DNA of 25,927 nucleotides. It comes from a virus. This document shows, one piece after another, positions 1 to 6,513 of this stretch. The notes beneath the pieces are model-generated. The model saw nothing but the letters and a program-made list of their open reading frames with translations, was not told the DNA's origin and ran no database searches. The stretch lies in IMG/VR virus record IMGVR_UViG_3300042471_000501, positions 1 through 25,927 of that record; one strand, given 5' to 3'. The position numbers were made by a program, and so were the translations under genes. Every line of letters starts with the position of its first letter. The first letter of the stretch is position 1.

Positions 1-46
1 AAACACCACTTCACTGACGCTTGAGAAGTTCAACACGGAGCCTGTG

Positions 47-337
47 ATGACGATTCATCCTGATGGCCGTGTAACTGTCAGCGACAAGTTCAAACCGGAT
101 GAAGCGGCAGCGAAGGTTGTCGAGGCTTTCAAGACGCGATGGATGGCCGACACACAGGCCACCAAGATCCGTAATCAACAAGAACGTATCAAGATCCTTG
201 AGGATGCGTTGAAAGAAACAGTTGGCTGGATAGTAGATCTGGCTAACAGCGGAGACGCTGGATACTTGGATGCTGAAATCATGCCTGAAGTAATCCAAGC
301 AAGAGCAGCACTCAAATCCAAGGAGGCCAAGCCATGA
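47..337 (+). CDS. Small conserved-type phage hypothetical protein, possibly 5'-partial
   Basis: Encodes about 96 aa, beginning MTIHPDGRVTVSDKF and followed by a PDEAAAKVVEAF segment. This 'DGR..., PDEAA..., VxEA' layout is common in small phage proteins of unknown function. The C-terminal half is a probable helix or coiled coil. A GGAG at 37-40 lies six bases before ATG 47, which favours this start. However, the frame stays open to the left edge (from base 2) and GTG 44 is also in frame, so the gene may begin before the window. Its stop overlaps the next start as ATGA at 334-337, indicating translational coupling. No function is assigned. Confidence 0.7.
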   Translation: MTIHPDGRVTVSDKFKPDEAAAKVVEAFKTRWMADTQATKIRNQQERIKILEDALKETVGWIVDLANSGDAGYLDAEIMPEVIQARAALKSKEAKP

Positions 338-675
338 ACCATCTTGTTAACGCCAACAAAAAGGTCGGAAGCAAAACCCCGCGCACAGATCGACAGCATA
401 TTCTTAATTTCGGTCCAAATCTATACGTCAAAATCGGATTCGCCCGTCAGCTAGAGCGGCAACTCAGAGGTGCGAACAGTCGTGTACTTGAGCTGGAATT
501 GGACGTCGAAGCCTACAAGGTCAGGCTCATCGAGGACGGCGAGCGCATCTACACGCTTGGCACTAGATCAGACAACTATCGCGCCGCGCTGATCAAAGCC
601 CGTGAGCGGATCAAGAAGCTAGAAGCGAAAATGGACGAACTGAACGACCTCAAGAAATGGTTGGAGGGACGATGA
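334..675 (+). CDS. Coiled-coil phage hypothetical protein
   Basis: Encodes 113 aa. The N-terminus has a TPRTD motif, and an FARQLERQL segment follows at about residues 36-44. The rest is charged and helical (LELELDVEAYK, KARERIKKLEAKMDEL), which suggests a coiled coil. Proteins with 'TPRTD ... FARQLERE' recur as unknown small genes in many environmental phages; that is recollection of a pattern, not a search result. It overlaps its upstream neighbour by four bases (ATGA) and its downstream neighbour by four bases. No catalytic motif is visible. It belongs to the early operon of small genes ahead of the replication proteins. Confidence 0.7.
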   Translation: MNHLVNANKKVGSKTPRTDRQHILNFGPNLYVKIGFARQLERQLRGANSRVLELELDVEAYKVRLIEDGERIYTLGTRSDNYRAALIKARERIKKLEAKMDELNDLKKWLEGR

Positions 676-860
676 CATTAGAAATGAGAATACATCAAGT
701 TGTGGCCAGCCAAACCGGATGGTTTGACGGCATAGAGCTTCGAAGCATTGCCCGTGAGGTTGGCAAATTGGAGGATGAACTTGCTTTGGCCAAACGTCAG
801 ATCAAGCGTCTTGAGCGAGATTATCTTGAGCTATCTGAACAGAAGGAAGTGAATCCATGA
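672..860 (+). CDS. Small helical hypothetical protein
   Basis: Encodes 62 aa if translation starts at ATG 672 (MTLEMRIHQVV). That start has a strong GGAGGG at 663-668 and overlaps the upstream stop as ATGA. An in-frame ATG at 657 would add five residues but leaves no room for the ribosome site. The sequence is mostly helical and charged (LEDELALAKRQIKRLERDYLEL), with heptad-like leucine spacing that suggests a short coiled coil. No recognised domain. Its stop overlaps the next ATG. Confidence 0.65.
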   Translation: MTLEMRIHQVVASQTGWFDGIELRSIAREVGKLEDELALAKRQIKRLERDYLELSEQKEVNP

Positions 861-1054
861 ATCCATTCAAATGGTATCGCAACTGGAGAATACGCCGCAT
901 TGAAGAGCGTATCGCTTACCTTGAAAGGTACTGCGACTTTTTTAAGGTCGAAGGCGGCACTCCATACAAAATAGCCGTCTATCATGGATTGGAAGATAAG
1001 AAGGCCAAGATCGCGCAACTTCGCAAGCGGTTGTACCATCTCATTGAGTTCTGA
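857..1054 (+). CDS. Small basic hypothetical protein
   Basis: Encodes 65 aa, rich in Arg, Lys and aromatic residues near the N-terminus (MNPFKWYRNWRIRRIEERI) and ending with a second basic helix (KAKIAQLRKRLYHLIEF). The ribosome site is probably the AAGGAAG about eight bases before ATG 857, and the start overlaps the upstream stop as ATGA. The two helices could pair as a hairpin. No family recognised. It is a member of the early small-gene operon. Confidence 0.65.
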   Translation: MNPFKWYRNWRIRRIEERIAYLERYCDFFKVEGGTPYKIAVYHGLEDKKAKIAQLRKRLYHLIEF

Positions 1055-1056
1055 CG

Positions 1057-1275
1057 ATGAACGTTCCAATCGGACCTGCCGCATTCGTCTTCCGCCACAA
1101 GCGAACCAAACAAATCGTCGTCGTTTCCAACGAGCGATGGCATGAATTGTACGACAAGAAGGAGGACTGGGAACACACCGCAAGCCTAAACGCCTGTGGT
1201 GCTTTGCAGTACATGATCGACGCCAAACCGGCTGAGAGAAACCGATACATCAAGAGACTTACGGAATACCCATGA
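1057..1275 (+). CDS. Hypothetical protein
   Basis: Encodes 72 aa (MNVPIGPAAFVFRHKRTKQIVVVSNERW...). The N-terminal half looks like a small beta hairpin (AAFVFRHKRTKQIVVVS), followed by helices. The gene starts two bases after the upstream stop and ends overlapping the next start as ATGA at 1272-1275. No known domain or catalytic motif is visible. The tight packing and open frame support a real gene. Confidence 0.65.
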   Translation: MNVPIGPAAFVFRHKRTKQIVVVSNERWHELYDKKEDWEHTASLNACGALQYMIDAKPAERNRYIKRLTEYP

Positions 1276-1454
1276 GAAAAGAAAAGATGACGCGAGTCGT
1301 CACCATCGATACGCAGCTCCATGAAGACCTCAAGGAGTTCTGCAACCGCAACGGACTCAAGATCCAATTTGTCGCTCGGGAGGCGCTAAGGAAGTACATG
1401 GAAACTCAACATACGACGCAACCGTTGACTCCCTGCGCCGCTACCGCCCAGTAG
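1272..1454 (+). CDS. Ribbon-helix-helix-like small DNA-binding protein
   Basis: Encodes 60 aa. A short beta strand (TRVVTIDTQL, residues 7-16) is followed by helix one (HEDLKEFCNRNG), a turn, and helix two (QFVAREALRKYME). This order and spacing match the CopG/Arc-type ribbon-helix-helix fold, which binds DNA as a dimer through the strand. The C-terminal tail is Thr/Pro rich. An inner ATG at 1287 preceded by purine-rich sequence would remove five residues; the ATGA overlap at 1272 favours the longer form. It is the last gene before two palindromic elements (1458-1515) and the helicase, so a regulatory role is plausible but inferred. Confidence 0.6.
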   Translation: MRKEKMTRVVTIDTQLHEDLKEFCNRNGLKIQFVAREALRKYMETQHTTQPLTPCAATAQ

Positions 1455-1457
1455 CGA

Positions 1458-1477
1458 TTCGTACCGTGTGGTACGGA
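1458..1477 (+). promoter_or_regulatory. Perfect short palindrome/hairpin after the RHH gene
   Basis: GTACC (1461-1465), GTGT loop and GGTAC (1470-1474) form a perfect inverted repeat. In RNA it extends to eight pairs (1458-1465 with 1470-1477, one G-U). It sits four bases after the stop of the ribbon-helix-helix gene. Possible roles are an operator for a dimeric binder or part of an RNA leader for the helicase gene. The palindrome is seen directly; its role is not known. Confidence 0.55.
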
Positions 1478-1482
1478 CAAAC

Positions 1483-1515
1483 CCCTCCGGCTGTCATGAA
1501 GCGGCAGTCGGAGGG
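1483..1515 (+). promoter_or_regulatory. Strong GC-rich RNA hairpin before the helicase start
   Basis: The left arm 1483-1495 (CCCTCCGGCTGTC) pairs with the right arm 1503-1515 (GGCAGTCGGAGGG) over 13 positions, with two G-U wobbles and a seven-base loop (ATGAAGC). It lies in the 77-base gap between the ribbon-helix-helix gene and the chosen helicase start at 1532. No T-run follows on the plus strand (the next bases are CCAAATTTCC), so it is not a textbook terminator. An attenuator, RNA-stabilising structure or translational control element is possible. Both the possible upstream helicase starts (1466, 1496) would fall in or before this structure. Confidence 0.6.
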
Positions 1516-1531
1516 CCAAATTTCCAAAACT

Positions 1532-2611
1532 ATGAATCTGAGAGAATACCAACAGAAAGCAGTCGAGTGGGCCAAAACTAGAGATGGCCTGATCATATCA
1601 CCAGCAGGCAGTGGCAAGACATGGATTGCCGCGAGCATCATCAAACACTTCCACAAGAACGGTGCTGTCTTGCGATTCGGCTGGCTCGCTCCAACCCGAG
1701 AAACATGCCAGCAAGCGCGCACCTCGCTTCGTGTAGCCGGTGTGCCTGACGAGATTGTAGACATTCGTTGTCCACATGAGTCGGTGGACTTCAGCAAGAA
1801 GGACATGCTGATCGTTGACGAAGCCAAGCACAGTCCCGCTGCCGGATGGCGTCGCATTATCGAGTCCTGTGACGGCTCGCGTTATGGCTTCGATGCTACG
1901 CCTTGGTGCGATGATGAAGATCGAAATGCGGTGACGAAGATGCTCTTCAATTATCGCACATACGAAATCAAGCGCAGCGACATCGGTGATTCATTGGCCG
2001 ACGCTTACCTCGAAGTCAGCGATGCCACCGACCTCAACATCCAGCAAAAGATCGATGACAACATCGACCGACTCTTCAATGCGCGGCGTCGGTACATGCG
2101 GATAACTGACGAAGAATTGAAACGCATGTGCGCCTGGGAATCGCTCGTAGACATCGGCATCTGCCAGAACCGCGAGCGCAATCGGTACGCCATGAATTAC
2201 GCGCTGGAACACCTCGATATGCAGACTCTGATCCTCATCCCGCGCATCACGCTGGGCGAGGAGTACGAGAGCTGGATTCCGAATTCTCGGCTCGTCCATT
2301 CCAAGATTGGGAAGAAGGATCGGCGCGCCTACATGGAAGAATTCAAGGTTGGCAACCTTCGAACCATGATTGCGACAAGCCTGGCCGACGAAGGACTCGA
2401 TCTTCCGAATGTCGAACTGCTCATCATGGTGAGCGGCGGTCGGTCGTCGCAGAAGACGATTCAGAGGGCGAGTCGAGCATTGCGAAAAACAGAAACCAAA
2501 AACTGTGCGACAATCGTGGACTTCTCTGACAAGTTCCACCCCATCGGAGCGTTTCACGCGAAAAAGCGAATGAAATGCTACCGAGAACTAGGTTGCGTCT
2601 TCATCCAATGA
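1532..2611 (+). CDS. SF2 DEAD/DEAH-type DNA helicase
   Basis: Encodes a 359-aa ATP-dependent helicase with two RecA-like domains. Visible motifs are the Q-like start LREYQQKAVEW, Walker A SPAGSGKT (residues 23-30), DEAK box VDEAK (95-99), a motif III-like FDATPW, motif V (ATSLADEGLDLP), and motif VI QRASRALR (311-318) with its arginine fingers. It probably unwinds or remodels DNA during replication or recombination, given the SSB, resolvase and primase-helicase downstream. GTG 1466 and ATG 1496 are in frame upstream, but the conserved family region starts at ATG 1532 and the upstream DNA forms hairpins, so 1532 is preferred. There is no clear ribosome site. The stop overlaps the SSB start as ATGA. 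Confidence 0.9.
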   Translation: MNLREYQQKAVEWAKTRDGLIISPAGSGKTWIAASIIKHFHKNGAVLRFGWLAPTRETCQQARTSLRVAGVPDEIVDIRCPHESVDFSKKDMLIVDEAKHSPAAGWRRIIESCDGSRYGFDATPWCDDEDRNAVTKMLFNYRTYEIKRSDIGDSLADAYLEVSDATDLNIQQKIDDNIDRLFNARRRYMRITDEELKRMCAWESLVDIGICQNRERNRYAMNYALEHLDMQTLILIPRITLGEEYESWIPNSRLVHSKIGKKDRRAYMEEFKVGNLRTMIATSLADEGLDLPNVELLIMVSGGRSSQKTIQRASRALRKTETKNCATIVDFSDKFHPIGAFHAKKRMKCYRELGCVFIQ

Positions 2612-2952
2612 CAAACGAATCATCGCCAACACCCACTGAGAACACGGTACTTTTGATCGGAGAATTTCGAACGATCAGCCGCAAGACGGAGACGAAGACC
2701 GGAGCATTGATGGTCCGTCGCGTCATCTCAATCGCTCGCCACTGGACAGACGCCGATGGCCGTTTCCGCGAGGAGTACGACGAGTTTGAAGTGTCATCCT
2801 GGGGACAGGTTGCTGAGAAGATCCTGTCGATTGAGAGCGGCGCGCTGGTGCGAGTTAAGGGTCGTGTGAAAGTAGAGAAGTGGAGCGAGGGCGGTGAAAC
2901 CAAGAGCGCCGTGCGTATCGCGGCGGAAAATGTAACTCTCCTCTGTTATTGA
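2608..2952 (+). CDS. ssb: Single-stranded DNA-binding protein (OB fold)
   Basis: Encodes 114 aa. The sequence follows the SSB OB-fold pattern: an N-terminal strand (NTVLLIGEF), variable loop, VISIARHW strand, EYDEFEVSSWGQVAEKIL, then GALVRVKGRVKVEKW and the closing strand AVRIAAENVTLLCY. The family coats single-stranded DNA at replication forks. The usual acidic C-terminal tip is missing, so it may lack the normal protein-recruiting tail. ATG 2608 overlaps the helicase stop as ATGA; an upstream in-frame ATG at 2575 would add a poorly matching extension. The gene lies between the helicase and the resolvase. Confidence 0.88.
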   Translation: MTNESSPTPTENTVLLIGEFRTISRKTETKTGALMVRRVISIARHWTDADGRFREEYDEFEVSSWGQVAEKILSIESGALVRVKGRVKVEKWSEGGETKSAVRIAAENVTLLCY

Positions 2953-2955
2953 ATC

Positions 2956-3420
2956 ATGAGTAAAACAAACAAACCTATCGTTGCCGTTGACCCTGGTGTC
3001 GGCGGCGGATTCGCAGTCAACACACCGGACGGAATCGTCCTGTTCAAGATGCCGGAATCGTTGCCGGACATCTGCGCGCTGATCAATCAGCTCAAGGTGG
3101 CCAACTCAGAGTTGTGGATTGAGGAGCTTCCGAACTTTGTGTCTCCCATGACGAAAAGCTCGTCGATGGCCGTGCTTCACAGAAACCTCGGTCGTGTTGA
3201 AGCTGCTGCCTATGCTTACGGATACGCTCTTCACAGAGTTGCTCCCAAAGTGTGGCAGGCTCCTCTAGGCTTAGGCGGGAAATCATCGTGTAAGGATTAT
3301 TCCGAATGGAAACGCAAGCTCAAGGCCAAGGCGCAGGAGTTGTATCCTCACCTCGACGTTACACTTCGAAATTGCGACGCCCTTCTGATCCTCCATTACG
3401 CCATCGGAGGTGGACGATGA
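2956..3420 (+). CDS. RuvC-like Holliday junction resolvase (RNase H fold)
   Basis: Encodes 154 aa. The N-terminal strand IVAVDPGVGGGFAV carries the first catalytic Asp (D12) in the RuvC-type DPG motif. ELWIEELP gives the second acid (E56), and the C-terminal LRNCDALLILHYA gives D141 with H147, the expected third cluster. Length is near that of bacterial RuvC. The family cuts four-way DNA junctions, resolving replication and recombination intermediates before packaging. It follows SSB with three bases between stop and start. The end overlaps the next gene as ATGA, with GGAGG upstream of that start. Confidence 0.85.
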   Translation: MSKTNKPIVAVDPGVGGGFAVNTPDGIVLFKMPESLPDICALINQLKVANSELWIEELPNFVSPMTKSSSMAVLHRNLGRVEAAAYAYGYALHRVAPKVWQAPLGLGGKSSCKDYSEWKRKLKAKAQELYPHLDVTLRNCDALLILHYAIGGGR

Positions 3421-3536
3421 TTCACAAAATGCATCGCCCTCCGTCACCGGAGGAAATCAAGCAGCTCCTCATTGCCGCTTTCGCCGCTGGAGTTGTCATC
3501 ACAAGCGCGTACTTCATGCTCTTCGTTCTAAAGTAA
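3417..3536 (+). CDS. Small single-pass membrane protein
   Basis: Encodes 39 aa. A short polar N-terminus (MIHKMHRPPSPEEIKQ) is followed by one long hydrophobic helix (LLIAAFAAGVVITSAYFMLF) ending VLK. A good GGAGG at 3406-3410 precedes ATG 3417, and the start overlaps the resolvase stop. Small membrane proteins of this type in phages include holins, spanin parts and superinfection factors, but nothing here identifies which. The next gene starts on the same bases as its stop (TAATG). Confidence 0.6.
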   Translation: MIHKMHRPPSPEEIKQLLIAAFAAGVVITSAYFMLFVLK

Positions 3537-3748
3537 TGAACGCGCAAACCGAAGCCGACCTCCGCGAGGAGTTGGCTGAGTACAAATGGATTTCCAAGGA
3601 ATTGGCAAAATCTCTTGGATGCGGATGCACGGTTGGTGGAGAGTTCCTCGACCTGTGCATCAACTGCAAAGAAACACAACAAGCATACAAAAGCATACTG
3701 AAGACCTATGAACCTCAACAGCTCACACAGAATCGTCCGAGTCGCTGA
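3536..3748 (+). CDS. Small four-cysteine (putative zinc-binding) protein
   Basis: Encodes 70 aa, starting at ATG 3536 with TAATG coupling to the membrane protein gene. The N-terminus is helical (TEADLREELAEYKWISKELAKSL). The middle has the cysteine pattern C-G-C, then C-I-N-C (GCGCTVGGEFLDLCINC), which could bind one zinc ion. Function unknown. The 3' end overlaps the next gene by 41 bases, so the last residues are shared with another frame. Confidence 0.55.
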   Translation: MNAQTEADLREELAEYKWISKELAKSLGCGCTVGGEFLDLCINCKETQQAYKSILKTYEPQQLTQNRPSR

Positions 3749-3914
3749 TGCTGACGAATCGACGCCAAAGATCGACTTCGCCTACATCGACCGTAAGTAC
3801 AAGGAATGGCTGGTTCGCCGTGGATTCGCGTCCGAATCCGACAGCGGTGAACTCGGAATGCGCCGTTCGAAACTCCGTGGAGCAGCCAAACGATACGTCC
3901 ATGACAACGACTGA
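3708..3914 (+). CDS. Hypothetical protein
   Basis: Encodes 68 aa (MNLNSSHRIVRVADADE...), charged, with a central FAYIDRKYKEWLVRRG helix and a basic end (RRSKLRGAAKRYV). No domain recognised. It overlaps the upstream gene by 41 bases and the downstream gene by 14, in a run of short frames that alternate. The coding case rests on the open frame and on gap-free tiling with its neighbours, so it is less certain than the replication genes. Confidence 0.45.
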   Translation: MNLNSSHRIVRVADADESTPKIDFAYIDRKYKEWLVRRGFASESDSGELGMRRSKLRGAAKRYVHDND

Positions 3915-4104
3915 AATCTCCAGAGAACAGCTCTTGAAGGAAGCTCCGCAACTCGTCGAGTATGCTATCCTGCGGGGTTGGATGAGTAGGCCAAAGAAGC
4001 TCAAGTCACTTGATGCGCCATGGCACTCAAACGACGCCGGTCAGGTCCAGACGCTTACAGACGATGAAATACAAAAACTCAGGAAATCCGTCGGTATCGG
4101 TTGA
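3901..4104 (+). CDS. Hypothetical protein
   Basis: Encodes 67 aa if started at ATG 3901 (MTTTEISREQLLKEAPQLVEYAILRGWM). The same frame is open back to ATG 3748, but that extension would lie wholly over the upstream gene and is Ser/Thr/Asn rich like a shadow frame, so the shorter form is chosen. It is helical, with a Trp-containing middle and TLTDDEIQKLRKSVG at the end. No known domain. Confidence 0.45.
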   Translation: MTTTEISREQLLKEAPQLVEYAILRGWMSRPKKLKSLDAPWHSNDAGQVQTLTDDEIQKLRKSVGIG

Positions 4105-4252
4105 GGTCATCTCCGACGACGTAGAGATACGGATCGGAGAGACGAAGTGGGCAGGCGTGGTCTACACACGCGAGGGCAAATCGAAGGTGTACGTTCGAAC
4201 GAAAGCTGAATTCAAAGCCAAGTTCACACCAGCATCCGGTGATAAGCCCTGA
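4064..4252 (+). CDS. Hypothetical protein, beta-rich
   Basis: Encodes 62 aa from ATG 4064. After a short basic start, the protein shows alternating strands (SVSVEVISDDVEIRIGETKW, AGVVYTREGKSKVYV) and a lysine-rich end. An upstream in-frame ATG at 4010 is ignored because it would lie fully inside the previous gene. No ribosome site is clear. It overlaps 41 bases with the previous gene and 14 with the next. Function unknown. Confidence 0.45.
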   Translation: MKYKNSGNPSVSVEVISDDVEIRIGETKWAGVVYTREGKSKVYVRTKAEFKAKFTPASGDKP

Positions 4253-4460
4253 CCATTACATTGCCGCACAAGAGCAGCTCTTTGGGAAGTTTCAGAATCG
4301 CTCCATCAAGATCCAGCACTGGAGCAAGTACCTGATAACACCCAAAGAGCTGGCTCTCCTTTTCAAGAAGTTAGAGGAACACAAGTCGGTCATTCGCCAG
4401 ATTGCCACGACAGACATCGGCAAAAGCGGCGACATAGCGCGTAAACACCTTGGAATCTAA
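4239..4460 (+). CDS. Hypothetical protein with GTG start
   Basis: Encodes 73 aa, starting at GTG 4239 (MISPDHYIAAQEQLFGKF). It is mostly helical, with a TPKELALLFKKLEEHKSVIRQI middle and a basic end. No ATG is available near the start, and the ribosome site is weak or absent. It fills the space up to the primase-helicase gene, which begins two bases after its stop. No function assigned. Confidence 0.5.
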   Translation: MISPDHYIAAQEQLFGKFQNRSIKIQHWSKYLITPKELALLFKKLEEHKSVIRQIATTDIGKSGDIARKHLGI

Positions 4461-4462
4461 GC

Positions 4463-6301
4463 ATGAACCAATCGAAATTCGACCGTGCAAGAGCATGGGT
4501 CAAAGCCACGCCAGGAGCCATCGCAGGTCAGAACGGACACGGGGCAACATTCGCTGTTGCCACCGCTCTCGTTCACGGATTTGAGCTGACCAGAACGGAA
4601 GCTGAGACGCTTCTCTCTGAATACAACACGAAGTGCAATCCTCCGTGGAAACCGAATGAACTGGCCCACAAGCTGAATCAGGCGCAGATCGTTTCTCACG
4701 ACAAGCCGCGTGGTTGGCTTCTCGAATCGCATTCCGGCATCGGTCAGGGAGGTACTCCGGTGTCTCCAACCGGCAAGTTCGTGGTGCGAAAGATCCAAGC
4801 AATTCCGCAATCTGACTTCCGATTTTCAACCATAGATTTCTTAAAAGCCTGCTTTGAACCGGACGAAGTTGTCTGCATCTGCAACGACATCGTAAGTGAC
4901 GAGGAAGGTAGGAGTAGGCCAGCTTCCAAGGGTACGTTCCTCAAGCGCGAGGAATGGATTCAGAATCACTTCACGCCGCCAATTAGTTCCATGTGGAACG
5001 GTCCTGATAGTCACGGCGCTTACGTTCGCATCAACCCATGTCTCGACGAGAGCGGCTCAGACTCTGGTGTCTCCGCCTATCGCCATGTCCTCATCGAGAT
5101 GGATGAGAAGTCGAAGGACGAACAGTGGACAGCATTGAAGGAATCGAAGCTGCCGCTGTCGGTCGTCATCGATTCAGGCGGCAAGAGTTTGCACGGCTGG
5201 GTGCGTGTGGATGCGGCGAACAAGGAAGAATGGGCAGAGCGCCGTGACATCGTTTACCGGCATCTGGAGAGCATTGGAATCGATCCGAAGAACAAGAACG
5301 CGAGCAGGTTCAGCCGCCTTCCCGGCGTGATGCGTAATGGCGCTGAACAGAAGCTCATTGCGGTCAATGTCGGTGCGGTGAACTGGGAAGCGTTCAAGGA
5401 CGATCTGGATGCTTTAGATCTGCCGATGGAATTCACGCTCGATAGCATCATCGAGTACGATCCTAAGAACGATCCTGACAATCTGATCGGCGACAGATGG
5501 ATTCGACGCGGTTCATCGCTTCTCTTCGTAGGCCAGAGTGGTTGCGGCAAAAGCTCGATGGCGGCGTATCAGGGTCTGAAATGGGCGTCGGGTGAAGCTT
5601 GGTTTGGCGTCCGGCCCGTCCGTTCGCTAAAAGTGGTTTACATTCAGGCGGAAAATGACATCGCAGACCAGCATGACGCGCTCAAAGGGGCGGCTCAGAT
5701 GACGTTTGGCAAGGAGAACTGGGAGCGAGGATTGCGGAACGCGAACATGCTCTTCTTCCGCGAAACGGTTCGAACGGGTGCTGACTTCGCCACGATGCTG
5801 CGCCGACTCGTTCGGAAGACTAAGGCCGATCTTGTCTACATCGATCCGCTGCTTTCCTACATGGGCGGTAATCCATCGGACATCGAGGTCTGCGCGAACT
5901 TCACCCGACACCTGCTCCAGCCGATTATGATGGAGACAGGCGTTGTCCTGGTACTTGTTCATCACTTCCCGAAGCCGAAGGGTAAGGACGACAAGCCTGA
6001 GAGCGTGGCGGATATGGCCTACTCAGGATTCGGATCGTCGGATCTGACGAACTGGGCGCGCGAGGTCATCGTGATGAAGGAGGTGGGATTCAACAATCCG
6101 CGCCGCTTCATGCTCGGCATGGCGAAACGGGCTGACCGTTCCGGCATGACAGACAAAGACGGAAAAGTCACCGGATCGATTATGATCCAGCGTGGGTCGA
6201 ACGGCGATATCTCGTGGAACTACGCCGAGCCTGAGAAGTTCGTCGTTGATAAGGAGTCGGCGAAAAAGCCGTACTCCAAAGGACGATATCCTAAGCGTTA
6301 G
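4463..6301 (+). CDS. Primase-helicase fusion: PriCT-like, AEP-type primase and RepA-like AAA+ helicase
   Basis: Encodes 612 aa in three parts. Residues 1-90 (ARAWVKATPGAIAGQNGHGATF ... NPPWKPNELAHKL) resemble a PriCT-type primase-associated helical domain. Residues about 110-340 look like an archaeo-eukaryotic-type primase: acidic motif LIEMDE (E212, D214), SGGKSLH (238-244) with the S-x-H pair, and ASRFSRLPG. Residues about 340-560 form a RepA/RecA-like ATPase: Walker A GQSGCGKSS (357-365), Walker B LVYIDP (D461), and LVLVHHF. It would prime and unwind DNA at the replication fork. It is the last gene of the rightward early module, and its 3' end overlaps the convergent small gene by 11 bases. 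Confidence 0.85.
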   Translation: MNQSKFDRARAWVKATPGAIAGQNGHGATFAVATALVHGFELTRTEAETLLSEYNTKCNPPWKPNELAHKLNQAQIVSHDKPRGWLLESHSGIGQGGTPVSPTGKFVVRKIQAIPQSDFRFSTIDFLKACFEPDEVVCICNDIVSDEEGRSRPASKGTFLKREEWIQNHFTPPISSMWNGPDSHGAYVRINPCLDESGSDSGVSAYRHVLIEMDEKSKDEQWTALKESKLPLSVVIDSGGKSLHGWVRVDAANKEEWAERRDIVYRHLESIGIDPKNKNASRFSRLPGVMRNGAEQKLIAVNVGAVNWEAFKDDLDALDLPMEFTLDSIIEYDPKNDPDNLIGDRWIRRGSSLLFVGQSGCGKSSMAAYQGLKWASGEAWFGVRPVRSLKVVYIQAENDIADQHDALKGAAQMTFGKENWERGLRNANMLFFRETVRTGADFATMLRRLVRKTKADLVYIDPLLSYMGGNPSDIEVCANFTRHLLQPIMMETGVVLVLVHHFPKPKGKDDKPESVADMAYSGFGSSDLTNWAREVIVMKEVGFNNPRRFMLGMAKRADRSGMTDKDGKVTGSIMIQRGSNGDISWNYAEPEKFVVDKESAKKPYSKGRYPKR

Positions 6302-6482
6302 CTTTAGATTCACGCATGGCGCGGCGACGGCCTTTCGCAGCGAGAGACAAAAACTTTTTCTTGCCGTATTTTTTGAAACCAATTGAGGCGGCGAGAGCCT
6401 TCGGATCGCGCACACCCTTCTTCTCAAGCTGACCAACGAGCTTTTCGTAACGTCCGCCACCGCCAAGTCGCATCTTGTCCAT
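6291..6482 (-). CDS. Small basic conserved phage protein (MDKMRLGGGGR family)
   Basis: Encodes 63 aa, very basic. The N-terminus MDKMRLGGGGRYEKL is followed by GVRDPKALAASIGFKKYGKKKF and an Arg/Lys-rich end. Very similar short proteins (Gly-rich start, 'GVRDP.ALAA.IG..KYG') are frequent in phage genomes without known function; this is family memory, not a search. The high charge suggests DNA or RNA contact. ATG 6482 is preceded by TACATTTT with no Shine-Dalgarno site. It is the last gene of the leftward virion operon and overlaps the primase-helicase end by 11 bases. Confidence 0.75.
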   Translation of the reverse strand: MDKMRLGGGGRYEKLVGQLEKKGVRDPKALAASIGFKKYGKKKFLSLAAKGRRRAMRESKANA

Positions 6483-6513
6483 AAAATGTAGAGTTAGGTT
6501 TTACCGACGAAAT

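Noticed and set aside
3748-3900. N-terminal extension of the gene at 3901
   Set aside because: The extension from ATG 3748 overlaps the whole 3708-3914 gene and has shadow-like composition.
6288-6310. Possible bidirectional terminator at the convergent junction
   Set aside because: Only a four-base CTAA/TTAG repeat is present, too short for a terminator, and no T-run follows on either strand.
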